A stretch of 35,202 nucleotides of DNA, from contig JAZOLG010000056.1 of NCBI GenBank assembly GCA_045652765.1, positions 1 to 35,202 on the forward strand, given 5' to 3'. The translations under genes and the position numbers were made by a program. The first letter of the stretch is position 1, and the number at the start of each line of letters is the position of its first letter. Shown here piece by piece: positions 24,046-32,510 of this stretch. This DNA comes from UBA1231 sp045652765. Lineage in GTDB: Bacteria > Bacillota_I > Bacilli_A > ML615J-28 > CAG-313. The notes below the pieces were generated by a model. It was not told where the DNA came from. It saw nothing but the letters and a program-made list of their open reading frames with translations, and made no database searches.

Positions 24046-24300
24046 TATAATATATAAGTAATATAAATAAAGCGTTTAAAGAGGAAGAGTTATTTAAAGA
24101 AAATTTAGTCAGGGAAAAAGAATTATAAACTGCGAGTTCTTTATAAATTTATAAATAACGTTCACCCTCATAGTGACTCTAATCAAGTCCGTAGCTGGCG
24201 TTAACAGATAATGAGTGCACATATATATAATATGTGAATTAAGGTGGTAACACGGAAATTATTTCGTCCTTTTTCTTATAGAAAGAGGACTTTTTTATTA
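24046..24300 (+). promoter_or_regulatory. T-box riboswitch (Phe) for pheST
   Basis: TATAAT at 24046-24051, then a 240-base leader. The specifier loop TGCGAGTTCTTT places TTC (Phe) at 24137-24139; Stem I is closed by AGCGTTT near 24071 and AACGTT near 24158. The T-box proper AAGGTGGTAACACGG (24241-24255) contains TGGT, complementary to ACCA of uncharged tRNA(Phe). The competing terminator pairs GTCCTTTTTC with GAAAGAGGAC (24266-24290) and ends in six T. Uncharged tRNA(Phe) should stabilise the antiterminator and switch on pheST. The sequence after TGGT (AACACGG) departs from the usual ACCGCGG. Confidence 0.93.
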
Positions 24301-24310
24301 GGAGGAAAGT

Positions 24311-25342
24311 ATGACAAAATTAGAAGAAATGCTGCTAAATGCAAAATCAGAAATTGAAGCTTGCACAAGTCACACAGATCTAAATGACAAAAAAGCATTT
24401 TATCTTGGAAAAAAGAGCCCATTAAATGAATTAATGAAATCTATGGCTAGTTTATCTGTAGAAGAAAAGAAAGCTCTTGGAATGGAAATTAATAACTTTA
24501 AAAAACAAATTGAAGAATTAGTTGCTGTTCAAAGAAAAACAATTGATGATGCCATGATTCAAGCTAAACTTGAAAGTGAAACAATTGATGTAACAATGCC
24601 AGGAAAAGTTGTTCAAACAGGAACAATTCATCCACTTCGTAAAGTAATTGAAGAACTAGAAGATATTTTCTTAGGTATGGGTTATAATGTTGCAGAAGGA
24701 CCTGAAGTTGAATTTGATAAATTTAACTTTGAAATGTTAAATGTACCTGTTGGACATCCTGCTCGTGATATGCAAGATTCATTTTATGTAACAGAAAATA
24801 CATTACTTAGAACTCAAACATCATCTGTACAAGTAAGAACATTACTTGCTGCTAAAGGTGAACCAATTAAAATTGTCTGCCCTGGTAGAGTTTATAGAAG
24901 AGATGATGATGATGCAACACATAGTCATCAATTTATGCAAATTGAAGGTTTAGTAGTAGATGAAGATATTACATTATCAGATCTTAAAGGAACACTTAAA
25001 GCTGTTGTAAAGAAAATGTTTGGTGCAGATAGAAAGATTCGTTTCCGTCCATCATATTTCCCATTTACAGAACCAAGCGTTGAAGTAGATGTAAGTTGCT
25101 TTAAATGTGGAGGTAAGGGTTGTCCTATTTGTAAAAAATCAGGCTGGATTGAAATTTTAGGTGCCGGTATGGTACACCCAAATGTTTTAGAAATGTCTGG
25201 ATATGATACAACAAAATATCGTGGATTTGCTTTTGGAATCGGTGTAGAAAGGGTTGCAATGCTTCGTTATGGAATTGATGATATTCGTAACTTATATATC
25301 AATGATACACGTTTCTTAAAACAATTCAAGAAAGGAGAATAG
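24311..25342 (+). CDS. pheS: Phenylalanyl-tRNA synthetase alpha subunit
   Basis: 343 residues, the typical bacterial length. Catalytic subunit of the (alpha-beta)2 class II enzyme. N-terminal coiled-coil arm (1-90), then motif 1 region TIHPLRKVIEELEDIFLGMG, motif 2 with VYRRDDDDATHSHQFMQIEG and motif 3 FGIGVERVAMLRYG. It also has an SCFKCGGKGCPICKKSGW four-Cys sequence found in many bacterial PheS. Start ATG 24311 has AGGAGGAAA directly upstream. It is controlled by the T-box leader and followed by pheT after one base. Confidence 0.96.
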   Translation: MTKLEEMLLNAKSEIEACTSHTDLNDKKAFYLGKKSPLNELMKSMASLSVEEKKALGMEINNFKKQIEELVAVQRKTIDDAMIQAKLESETIDVTMPGKVVQTGTIHPLRKVIEELEDIFLGMGYNVAEGPEVEFDKFNFEMLNVPVGHPARDMQDSFYVTENTLLRTQTSSVQVRTLLAAKGEPIKIVCPGRVYRRDDDDATHSHQFMQIEGLVVDEDITLSDLKGTLKAVVKKMFGADRKIRFRPSYFPFTEPSVEVDVSCFKCGGKGCPICKKSGWIEILGAGMVHPNVLEMSGYDTTKYRGFAFGIGVERVAMLRYGIDDIRNLYINDTRFLKQFKKGE

Positions 25343-25343
25343 T

Positions 25344-27737
25344 ATGAAAGTCTCATATAAATGGTTAAAAAATCTTGCTGATTTAGAAGGAATTAGCTAT
25401 GATGAGTTAGTAAGAGATTTATCACTACATATTGTGGAAGTTGATGCAATTGATAAACTTGCGAAAGGAACTAATTTAATAGTTGCAAAAGTTTTAGAAA
25501 AAGTTATGCATCCAAATTCAGATCATTTATCAATTTGTCAATTGGATACAGGTAATGGTATACTTCAAGTTGTGTGCGGTGCCCCTAATGTAGCTGCAGG
25601 TCAAAAAGTAATATTAGCTTTACCTGGTGCTGTTTTAGAAGGTGGAACAATTAAACAAGGAGTTATTCGTGGTGTTGAATCAAATGGTATGATTTGTTCT
25701 TTAGGCGAATTAAATTTAGAAAGTAAATATATTCCTGAAGAATTCCAAAATGGTATCTATGTTTTACCAGTTGATGCGCCCCTTGGTGTTGATGCTTTAG
25801 AATACTTAGGTTTAGATGATGATATTATTGAACTTGGACTAACACCTAACAGAATGGATCTTCTATCTATGAATGGTGTTGCAAACGATGTTTGTGCATT
25901 TTATGGAAGAAAAAGAATTTATGAAGAATGTAATTTAGTTGAAGATGATAAAACTGCATCAAGTGAAGTTGATGTAGAACTTCAAACACCTGACTGTTTA
26001 ACATATAATGCAAGAGTTATTAAAAATGTTGAAATTAAAGAATCTCCAACATTTATTAAAAGTCGTTTAATGGCATCAGGTATTAGACCAATAAATAATG
26101 TTGTAGATATTACTAATTATATTTTAATGTTATTTGGTCAACCTTTACATGCATTTGACCAAGATGTTTTAGGTAATAAAATCTTAGTTCGTAATGCATA
26201 TCAAGATGAAGTTGTTAAAACACTTGATGATGTTGAAAGAAAATTATCAAGTGATGATATCGTAATTACTGATGGTAAAGAAGTAGTTTGTGTTGCAGGT
26301 GTTATGGGCTGTCAAAATACTGAAGTAACAGCAAACACTAAAAACATTGTTTTAGAAGCCGCTATCTTTAACCCACAAAAAGTACGTAAGACTTCTGCAA
26401 AACTTGCTCTTCGCAGTGAATCAAGCGTACGTTTTGAAAGAGGCGTAGACTTAAATCAAACAAAAGAAGCTCTTGATTATGCTGCATACTTGCTTTCAAA
26501 ATATGCTGGTGGAACAGTACTAAATGGAGTTGTGCACAAAGGTATTGACAAAATTGAAGATAAAGTAATTGAACTTACAGATAAAGATATTACAAAATAT
26601 TTAGGTATTTCAATTGAAAGAACTGAACTTATTCGATTACTTTCTAATTTAGGATTTAAAGTTGAAGTTAAGAATGAAACTTACTTTGTTTCTGTTCCAA
26701 ATAGAAGAATGGATATAACTATTAAAGCTGATATTATTGAAGAACTTGCAAGACTTCATGGATATGAATTCTTACAAGAAACACTTCCAAAAATGAATAA
26801 TGTTGGTGAACTAACTATCGAACAAAAACGTATTCGTACTATCCGTCATACACTTTCTGATTTAGGTATGAACGAAGTAAATACATATGCTTTAGTAAGT
26901 AAAAAATATAATAGTGAATTTACAACTTTACATAAAAAAGATGTTAATCCAATTAAATTAATGCATCCAATGTCTGAAGAACATGAAGAATTAAGACTTG
27001 GTTTAATTCCATCAATTATTGAAGTTGCAGCATACAATATTGCTAGAAAAAATTCAGATCTTGCCCTTTATGAAATTGGTTCAAGATATTATGAAGAAAA
27101 TAACGAAACATATGAAGAAGTTGTATTGTCTGGTTTAATGACTGGTACATTTAACGGAAACATGTGGAATGGTGGAAAAGAAAAAGTTGATTTCTATCTT
27201 GTTAAAGGGATGTTAAAAGTGTTAGAAGAAAGACTCGGTATTGAATTTAAATACAACAAATTATCTAATGTTGATGTAAATTTACACCCAGGAAGAAGTG
27301 CAGAAATTCGATTCCAAAATGAAGTTATAGGTTATGTTTCAGCATTGCATCCTGCATATACACATGAAGCTGGTCTTAACGATACATATGTATTTGAAAT
27401 CTTATTATCAAAAATTTTGAAACAAAAGAGTACAATTATTAAATTTACACCACTTATTAAAAAACCAACAATTACAAGAGATTTAGCTTTTGTTATGGAT
27501 AAGAAAACTCAAGTCGGTGAATTATGTGAAGCAATTAAGAAAACAAGTCGTGACATTATTTCTAAAGTTGAAGTATTTGATTTATATGAATCTCTTCAAC
27601 TTGGTAATAATAAGTCAGTAGCGATTTCTATTAGTTTTGAATCAGATGATAATTTGACTGATGAAGTTATTAATGCAAAAATTAAAAAGATCTTAGAAGT
27701 TGCAGAAAGTAAATTTAAAGCTACCCTTAGAAACTAA
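25344..27737 (+). CDS. pheT: Phenylalanyl-tRNA synthetase beta subunit
   Basis: 797 residues. Domain order is complete: B1 and an EMAP-like tRNA-binding fold (about 40-150, HPNSDHLSICQLDTG), B3/4 editing domain (about 205-380), B5 (about 400-470, PNRRMDITIKADIIEELAR), the inactive catalytic-like B6/B7 core (RLGLIPSIIEV) and the C-terminal ferredoxin-like anticodon-binding domain (about 703-797, FTPLIKKPTITRDLAFVMD). It edits Tyr-tRNA(Phe) and binds tRNA for the whole complex. Terminator directly after the stop. Confidence 0.96.
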   Translation: MKVSYKWLKNLADLEGISYDELVRDLSLHIVEVDAIDKLAKGTNLIVAKVLEKVMHPNSDHLSICQLDTGNGILQVVCGAPNVAAGQKVILALPGAVLEGGTIKQGVIRGVESNGMICSLGELNLESKYIPEEFQNGIYVLPVDAPLGVDALEYLGLDDDIIELGLTPNRMDLLSMNGVANDVCAFYGRKRIYEECNLVEDDKTASSEVDVELQTPDCLTYNARVIKNVEIKESPTFIKSRLMASGIRPINNVVDITNYILMLFGQPLHAFDQDVLGNKILVRNAYQDEVVKTLDDVERKLSSDDIVITDGKEVVCVAGVMGCQNTEVTANTKNIVLEAAIFNPQKVRKTSAKLALRSESSVRFERGVDLNQTKEALDYAAYLLSKYAGGTVLNGVVHKGIDKIEDKVIELTDKDITKYLGISIERTELIRLLSNLGFKVEVKNETYFVSVPNRRMDITIKADIIEELARLHGYEFLQETLPKMNNVGELTIEQKRIRTIRHTLSDLGMNEVNTYALVSKKYNSEFTTLHKKDVNPIKLMHPMSEEHEELRLGLIPSIIEVAAYNIARKNSDLALYEIGSRYYEENNETYEEVVLSGLMTGTFNGNMWNGGKEKVDFYLVKGMLKVLEERLGIEFKYNKLSNVDVNLHPGRSAEIRFQNEVIGYVSALHPAYTHEAGLNDTYVFEILLSKILKQKSTIIKFTPLIKKPTITRDLAFVMDKKTQVGELCEAIKKTSRDIISKVEVFDLYESLQLGNNKSVAISISFESDDNLTDEVINAKIKKILEVAESKFKATLRN

Positions 27738-27761
27738 AGGAACCACCTGGTTCCTTTTTTT
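27736..27761 (+). terminator. Rho-independent terminator of pheST
   Basis: Stem AAAGGAACC (27736-27744) with GGTTCCTTT (27749-27757), then T run; it overlaps the pheT stop codon. Confidence 0.9.
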
Positions 27762-27806
27762 GCTAACATAATTTTATGCAAAACTATAGGAAAAAAAAGA
27801 GTTATA

Positions 27807-27815
27807 TGTTATAAT
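27807..27815 (+). promoter_or_regulatory. Extended -10 promoter of the amidase gene
   Basis: TG-T-TATAAT (27807-27815) with no good -35. Confidence 0.6.
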
Positions 27816-27848
27816 TAGTATATAAAAGAAAAAAGAAAGGATTAAGAT

Positions 27849-29783
27849 ATGAAAAAAATATTTAGTTTATTATTAATTTTATTTGTTTCATTTGCGATTG
27901 TTGGTTGTGGTGAAAAAGACCCAAAACCAAATGACGAAAATTTACTTGCAGATGAAATTGCAAAAGTATCAATTCCAGAGCGCATTACTAGTAGTATTTA
28001 TTTACCAACACAACTTGCTGATGGTAAAATCACAGTAGAATGGGAAAGTTCAAATGAAGATGTAATTGCTAGTGATGGTAGCTTCTTTATGCCAGAAAAT
28101 GATACAAATCTAGAGCTAATCGCTACTTATTTTTATCAAGGTCAAAGTGAAACTAAAAAGTATCCAGTTCAAGCATATACAAGAGAATCAGGATGGGCTG
28201 CTGCTTATAAAATGTATTCAAGTGCAATATTAAGTAGTTATACTAAAAACTCACCATTTTCAGCTGCAAAATACAAAGATTATGTTGCTGAATATGAATC
28301 ATTAAATCCAGCTGTTTTAGATAATAATGGTGTAATTGTACAAAAAGATTTTGACCAAGATGTAATTGTTAGAATTACAATTAAAAATGGTGCAGAACAA
28401 AGAGTGTACTATAAAAGAACAATTGTTAAACAATACTCAAATGAGACATACGCAACATATATTTTAGATTGGGCAAAAGAACAATTAGATCTTTATTTAA
28501 AAGGTAATATTGATGTTCTTCCTTCTGAACACTACAAATGGCCATCTCAAATTGAATGGTTCTCAGGTGATAATATTGCTGTTACAAATGAAGGAACATT
28601 AATTAAACCAATTGAGTATGTTAGTGATAAGATCGGTATTAAAGTTACTTATGGAGCTGTTGTAAAAGATCGAGTTATTATTGAAGATACATTAGAAGTT
28701 GAAAACTTTGGTGGAAATACTTTAGAAGGTTTCTATGATCAATGGTTAGCATACATTATGCCAACTGATATTATGGCACATAAAAATGTATTGAAATTGG
28801 ATGGCAAGGGAGAAAAAACAGATCAATTTGATTATCAATATGCAGTTAATACTGGTGCTGTTCTTAACTTAATCAATGGTAAACCTTTAACATTTGATAA
28901 ATCATATTTCATAGATATTCAAAATGAAACAGGTTTAGAAGAAGCTTGGGGTGGTACACATCCTGAACTACCTAATACTTTAAGTAGTACAAATGCAACT
29001 AGCACTAAGGCTGGTATCTCAAGTTTAGATGCATTCTATGAACACTTTAGACCATATTACGGATGGGATAAAGATGCGTCTATCGCTGAAAAACAAGCCA
29101 AATATCAAGAATACAAAGATAACTTACCAAATGAAGAAAATATTCTTTGGATCGTTGTTCATGAATCAGGAATGCCTTTTGCTGGTAACAATGCAGAACT
29201 ATTAGCTAGAATTCAACGTCAACAAGCTGATGGTGAAAGAGCATATCGTCAAGCATCATGGAATTATCAAATTGACCATGAAAAAATTTATCAATCATTT
29301 GATGATAGTGTTTATTGTTGGCATGCTGGTGGAGACTATGGTAAATATTTACCACTTGGAAATAGTAACAGTATTGGTATAGAAATGTGTATTAACGAAG
29401 ATGGTAACTATGATGGAGCTATGTATCATGATGCAAAATTAGTTGCTCATTTACTATATAAATATAATTTAAAAATGGAAAATTTAGTTCGTCACCACGA
29501 CACATCTGGTAAGATTTGTCCTAATTATATGATTGAAACAAACCGCTATGGAGAATTCCTAGGTCTTGTAAAAGATGAATTAAATGCTATTAAATATCTT
29601 CGTGATGCAGAAGTAACATGGACAATTTCAAATCCTGCATTATTTGACAAAGGGCCTCATGGATTATATTATTCAAAAGCAGTTACTGAATTAACAGAAG
29701 TACAAATAACACTTAATGTTGTAAAAGGAAGTTATACATTCGAAAAAACTGTAACAATTACTTTAAGACCGGATGCTAACTAA
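27849..29783 (+). CDS. Lipoprotein N-acetylmuramoyl-L-alanine amidase (Amidase_2)
   Basis: 644 residues. Signal with lipobox AIVGC (Cys20). Residues about 35-110 look like a bacterial Ig-like domain (IPERITSSIYLPTQL, VEWESSNEDVIASDGSFFMP), followed by a second such region. Residues about 425-590 are an Amidase_2/PGRP-type zinc amidase: IVVHESG gives ligand His438, GIEMCINEDG follows, and RHHDTSGKICP gives His549 and Cys557, with the eight-residue spacing seen in T7 lysozyme (His122/Cys130). The C-terminus is another Ig-like strand domain. The enzyme should cut the amide between MurNAc and L-Ala in peptidoglycan from the outer face of the membrane. Its 3' end is 1 base before psuG's chosen start, an odd operon partner. 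Confidence 0.9.
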   Translation: MKKIFSLLLILFVSFAIVGCGEKDPKPNDENLLADEIAKVSIPERITSSIYLPTQLADGKITVEWESSNEDVIASDGSFFMPENDTNLELIATYFYQGQSETKKYPVQAYTRESGWAAAYKMYSSAILSSYTKNSPFSAAKYKDYVAEYESLNPAVLDNNGVIVQKDFDQDVIVRITIKNGAEQRVYYKRTIVKQYSNETYATYILDWAKEQLDLYLKGNIDVLPSEHYKWPSQIEWFSGDNIAVTNEGTLIKPIEYVSDKIGIKVTYGAVVKDRVIIEDTLEVENFGGNTLEGFYDQWLAYIMPTDIMAHKNVLKLDGKGEKTDQFDYQYAVNTGAVLNLINGKPLTFDKSYFIDIQNETGLEEAWGGTHPELPNTLSSTNATSTKAGISSLDAFYEHFRPYYGWDKDASIAEKQAKYQEYKDNLPNEENILWIVVHESGMPFAGNNAELLARIQRQQADGERAYRQASWNYQIDHEKIYQSFDDSVYCWHAGGDYGKYLPLGNSNSIGIEMCINEDGNYDGAMYHDAKLVAHLLYKYNLKMENLVRHHDTSGKICPNYMIETNRYGEFLGLVKDELNAIKYLRDAEVTWTISNPALFDKGPHGLYYSKAVTELTEVQITLNVVKGSYTFEKTVTITLRPDAN

Positions 29784-29784
29784 T

Positions 29785-30693
29785 ATGAAATATCAAATTA
29801 AATATAGCGAAGAAGTATTAAACGCCATCAAGAATAATCAACCTATTGTTGCGTTAGAATCAACAATTATTTCGCATGGAATGCCATATCCTGATAATTT
29901 GGAAGTTGCAAGAACTTGTGAACAAATTGTTCGTGATAATGGTGCTGTTCCTGCAACGATCGCAATTATTAAAGGTCAAATTATTGTCGGAATTAATAAT
30001 GAAGAACTTGAATATATGGCTACTTCAAAGGAAATTTTAAAGGTTTCTAGACGTGATTTAGCTTATGTAATTTCTCAAAAATTAAGTGGAGCGACAACTG
30101 TTGCAACGACATCATTGATTGCAGATTTAGCCGGAATTCACTTTTTCGCAACCGGCGGAATTGGTGGTGTACACCGTGGTGTAAGTGATACTTGGGATAT
30201 TTCAGCTGACCTTGAAGAACTTGGTATGACTAATATTTGTGTTGTTTCGGCAGGCGCTAAATCTATCTTAGATCTGCCTAAAACACTAGAATATTTAGAA
30301 ACAAAAGGTGTGCCAGTAGTTGGTTATAATACATCAATTTTCCCTGCTTTTTTCTGTAATGAAAGTACAGAAAAAGTACCACTAAGACTTGATACACCAG
30401 AAGAAATTGCTGACATGATTAAAGTAAAATGGGACTTAGGACTTAATGGTGGCATCTTAGTGGCTAATCCAATTGATAGGAAATATTCACTAAGTAAGGA
30501 AATCATTGATAAAGTAATTGATAAGGCTATTCAAGAAATGAATTCATTAAACATCATTGGTAAAGAAGTAACTCCATTCCTACTTTCTAAAATAAATGAA
30601 ATTACAAAAGGGAATAGCTTAGCTGCCAATAAACAATTAGTTTACTCAAATTGTAAACTTGCTGCTTTAATCGCAAAAGCGTATTTTGCTTAA
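29785..30693 (+). CDS. psuG: Pseudouridine-5'-phosphate glycosidase
   Basis: 302 residues from ATG 29785. PsuG cleaves pseudouridine-5'-phosphate to uracil and ribose-5-phosphate. Family blocks: ALESTIISHGMPYPDNLEVA, ATIAIIKGQIIVGI, SRRDLAYVISQKLSGATTVA, FATGGIGGVHRG, VSAGAKSILDLPKTLE, and NPIDRKYSLSKE near the end. An in-frame ATG at 29773 overlaps the amidase gene; neither start has a convincing Shine-Dalgarno, so translation may depend on the upstream gene. The kinase partner psuK is not adjacent; the PfkB-family kinase at 449 looks like ribokinase. The stop overlaps the next ATG by one base. Confidence 0.93.
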   Translation: MKYQIKYSEEVLNAIKNNQPIVALESTIISHGMPYPDNLEVARTCEQIVRDNGAVPATIAIIKGQIIVGINNEELEYMATSKEILKVSRRDLAYVISQKLSGATTVATTSLIADLAGIHFFATGGIGGVHRGVSDTWDISADLEELGMTNICVVSAGAKSILDLPKTLEYLETKGVPVVGYNTSIFPAFFCNESTEKVPLRLDTPEEIADMIKVKWDLGLNGGILVANPIDRKYSLSKEIIDKVIDKAIQEMNSLNIIGKEVTPFLLSKINEITKGNSLAANKQLVYSNCKLAALIAKAYFA

Positions 30694-30926
30694 TGAATTA
30701 CTTAGCTAGAAATAAATATTGGATCTTGCTAATTTGGTTTATATCAGTATTAATATTTTATAAGATTTATAACAATTTTACATTTGAAAATAATGAATCA
30801 ATACTGTTTATTTTCTTAATAGCAGGAGTTCCCACTATCATTGAAATCATATCTAGAATTGCTTATTTGAAAAATAAAAAACAATATATGAATACTAGAA
30901 CTAATCATTCAGGTTTAGATGATTAA
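30693..30926 (+). CDS. Small membrane protein, 77 residues
   Basis: Two hydrophobic segments: about 9-25 (YWILLIWFISVLIFYKI) and 37-57 (ILFIFLIAGVPTIIEIISRI), then a charged tail. It begins at ATG 30693 on the last base of psuG (TAATG), so it is coupled. No family recognised. The overlap with psuG and the terminator after it make it a real gene rather than a chance ORF. Confidence 0.72.
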   Translation: MNYLARNKYWILLIWFISVLIFYKIYNNFTFENNESILFIFLIAGVPTIIEIISRIAYLKNKKQYMNTRTNHSGLDD

Positions 30927-30970
30927 AATTTTAAGGTATAAATATTTAACATTTAAGATGTATTGTTATT

Positions 30971-30995
30971 AAGGGTGCTTTTGCACCCTTTTATT
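30971..30995 (+). terminator. Rho-independent terminator after the small membrane protein
   Basis: Stem AAGGGTGC (30971-30978) with GCACCCTT (30983-30990), loop TTTT, then TTTATTTG. Confidence 0.85.
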
Positions 30996-31021
30996 TGTTT
31001 GATAAAAGAAAATCGAATTAC

Positions 31022-31050
31022 TTTACAAAATGTTTACTTTATGGTATAAT
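31022..31050 (+). promoter_or_regulatory. Promoter of rpsF-ssb-rpsR
   Basis: TTTACA (31022-31027), 17-bp spacer, TATAAT (31045-31050). Confidence 0.85.
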
Positions 31051-31058
31051 AATGCAGT

Positions 31059-31112
31059 ATGGAAATTAGACTTTCCATCCTTGCTTTATACTAGATATAA
31101 AGCCTAATGACC
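31059..31112 (+). promoter_or_regulatory. Structured 5' leader, candidate S6:S18 autoregulatory element
   Basis: Two hairpins lie in the leader: ATGGAAA (31059-31065) with TTTCCAT (31072-31078), and GCTTTATA (31083-31090) with TATAAAGC (31096-31103). The latter is followed by CTAATGACC just before the ribosome site. The S6:S18 complex is known to bind a conserved leader structure of this operon in many bacteria; the match to that motif is by position and rough layout only. Confidence 0.5.
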
Positions 31113-31129
31113 AAGAGGAGGTGTACAAA

Positions 31130-31411
31130 ATGAAAAAATACGAAGTAATGTACATCATTCGTCCTGAACTTGAAGAAGAAGCACGCAATTCTTTAGTTGC
31201 AGAAATCAATGCAGCTTTTGAAGCTCACAATTCTTCAGTTGAAAAAGTGACTGAATGGGGTATCCGTGATTTAGCTTACGAAATCAACAAATGTCGTAAA
31301 GGATACTATGTATTACTAAATGTTAATGCAACTGTTGAAGCTGTTAATGAATTCAACCGTTTAGCTAACATTAAAGAAACTATTATTCGTCATATCGTTG
31401 TGGCTGAATAA
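31130..31411 (+). CDS. rpsF: 30S ribosomal protein S6
   Basis: 93 residues from ATG 31130 (MKKYEVMYIIRPELEEE), typical for S6. The in-frame GTG at 31121 is part of the AGAGGAGGTG ribosome site, so it is not the start. Ferredoxin-like fold; binds 16S rRNA together with S18 on the platform. The end, RHIVVAE, lacks the acidic tail of E. coli. First gene of the S6-SSB-S18 operon. Confidence 0.96.
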   Translation: MKKYEVMYIIRPELEEEARNSLVAEINAAFEAHNSSVEKVTEWGIRDLAYEINKCRKGYYVLLNVNATVEAVNEFNRLANIKETIIRHIVVAE

Positions 31412-31424
31412 CAAAGGAGTACTC

Positions 31425-31901
31425 ATGAACAAAGCAATATTAGTTGGAAGACTAACAAGAGATCCTGAACTTAGAAACACTAATAGTGGAGTTGCTGTTG
31501 TTTCATTTACTGTTGCTGTAAATAGACCATTTACATCTAATAGTGGTGAAAGAGAAGCAGACTTCATTAATTGTATTGCTTTCAATAAGCAAGCAGAAAA
31601 CTTAAGTCGTTACATCAAAAAAGGTGGCTTAGTTGGTGTTGAAGGTCGTATTCAAAGTCGTAGCTATACTGCTCAAGATGGTTCAACAAGATATGTTACA
31701 GAAGTTGTTTGTGAAAACATTCACTTTTTAGAACCAAAGGGTACAGGAAGCCAACAACAAAGTAATCCATATAGTGACTATTCACCATATGATATTCCAA
31801 ATATGAATAGAAGACCAATGCAACAACCAGTTCAAAGAAATAACCCTTTTGAAGATGTACAAAATCAGTATGATGTTACTGATGATGATCTACCATTTTA
31901 G
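31425..31901 (+). CDS. ssb: Single-stranded DNA-binding protein
   Basis: 158 residues from ATG 31425 with ACAAAGGAGT upstream; the upstream in-frame GTG at 31398 is inside rpsF and is rejected. OB-fold (1-110): AILVGRLTRDPELRNT, VAVNRPF, FINCIAFNKQAENL, VGVEGRIQSRSYTAQDG. A Gln/Pro/Asn-rich linker leads to the acidic tip DDDLPF, which recruits RecG, PriA and other partners. Homotetramer covering ssDNA in replication and repair. It lies between S6 and S18 as in most Firmicutes. Confidence 0.97.
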   Translation: MNKAILVGRLTRDPELRNTNSGVAVVSFTVAVNRPFTSNSGEREADFINCIAFNKQAENLSRYIKKGGLVGVEGRIQSRSYTAQDGSTRYVTEVVCENIHFLEPKGTGSQQQSNPYSDYSPYDIPNMNRRPMQQPVQRNNPFEDVQNQYDVTDDDLPF

Positions 31902-31913
31902 GAGGAATTAAAC

Positions 31914-32135
31914 ATGGCTGTTTATAAAAGACGTAAAAAGACTTGTTACTTCACAGATAACAAGATCGAAAAAATTGACTGGAAAGATGCTGATTTACTA
32001 AAACACTATATTAGTGATCGCGGAAAAATCTTACCACGTAGAGTAACTGGTACAAAAGCTATTTATCAAAGAGAATTAGCAGTTGCTATCAAACGTGCTC
32101 GTCATATGGCTTTATTACCATTCGTTAGAGAATAG
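31914..32135 (+). CDS. rpsR: 30S ribosomal protein S18
   Basis: 73 residues with the S18 blocks KIDWKDADLLKHYISDRGKI, LPRRVTGTKA and RAIKRARHMALLPF-like end (AIKRARHMALLPFVRE). TAGGAGGAATTAAAC precedes ATG 31914. Binds with S6 on the 30S platform. The N-terminal KRRKKTCYFTDN has a single Cys rather than a complete zinc motif. A terminator is supplied by the repeat element 14 bases after the stop. Confidence 0.97.
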   Translation: MAVYKRRKKTCYFTDNKIEKIDWKDADLLKHYISDRGKILPRRVTGTKAIYQRELAVAIKRARHMALLPFVRE

Positions 32136-32149
32136 TTTAAACTTTATTT

Positions 32150-32240
32150 AAGGAGAAACACTTTTATCCAGAATTGGACAAAAAAGTTTACTCTCTCAAA
32201 CAAAGACAAAAATAGAGAAGACCTTGAAAAAGGTCTTTTT
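32150..32240 (+). repeat. Left-end repeat, copy 1
   Basis: 91 bases, matching 34028-34118 without gaps and with 7 mismatches by my count, as a direct repeat. The first 45 bases can fold on themselves and the last part is a terminator. Starts 14 nt after the rpsR stop. Confidence 0.88.
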
Positions 32241-32244
32241 TTTT
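32219..32244 (+). terminator. Terminator inside the left repeat, serving rpsF-ssb-rpsR
   Basis: AGACCTT (32219-32225), loop GAAA, AAGGTCT (32230-32236) and a long T run. Confidence 0.88.
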
Positions 32245-32327
32245 GTTGCCAAAATAGCACATATGACCACATATAGACCGATTATATCCTTTAAACAAGA
32301 GAAAATACACCTTAATCTACTATGCAT

Positions 32328-32388
32328 GAATGAATTTGTCAGTTGATGAAGAGCAAACTTTTTTGTCCAATTCTGACTATAGTGGATT
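32328..32388 (+). repeat. Right-end repeat, copy 1
   Basis: 61 bases matching 35142-35202 at 59 positions by my count; copy 2 is cut by the window edge, so the repeat may continue past 32388. Confidence 0.88.
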
Positions 32389-32510
32389 GGATGTTTACAC
32401 CAATGTTGAAACCATACAAATAAAAGTTGACAAAATCATACAAAATATTTTCGACAATTTTATTTCATATGACAACAGGTAATAATAACATATAAAATAA
32501 CAAAAACAAA

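Larger units (their letters stand above)
32150..32388. mobile_element. Short non-autonomous element (MITE-like), copy 1
   Basis: Bounded by a left repeat (32150-32240) and a right repeat (32328-32388) shared with copy 2 at 34028-35202. Inside them, CAGAATTGGACAAAAAAG (from 32169) and its reverse complement (32355-32375) are inverted; the inverted match continues as GTTT[AG]CTCTC for about 28 bp. The 87 bases between the shared ends are unique and contain no ORF. No transposase is present. Outer limits and target duplications cannot be fixed from two copies, one cut by the window. The family is not assignable by eye. Confidence 0.6.

Noticed and set aside
24018..24310. tRNA gene in the pheS leader
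   Set aside because: The conserved parts are those of a T-box (specifier TTC, AAGGTGGTAAC, terminator), not a cloverleaf.
31121..31129. GTG start for rpsF
   Set aside because: It is part of the AGGAGGTG ribosome site; ATG 31130 gives the standard S6 N-terminus.
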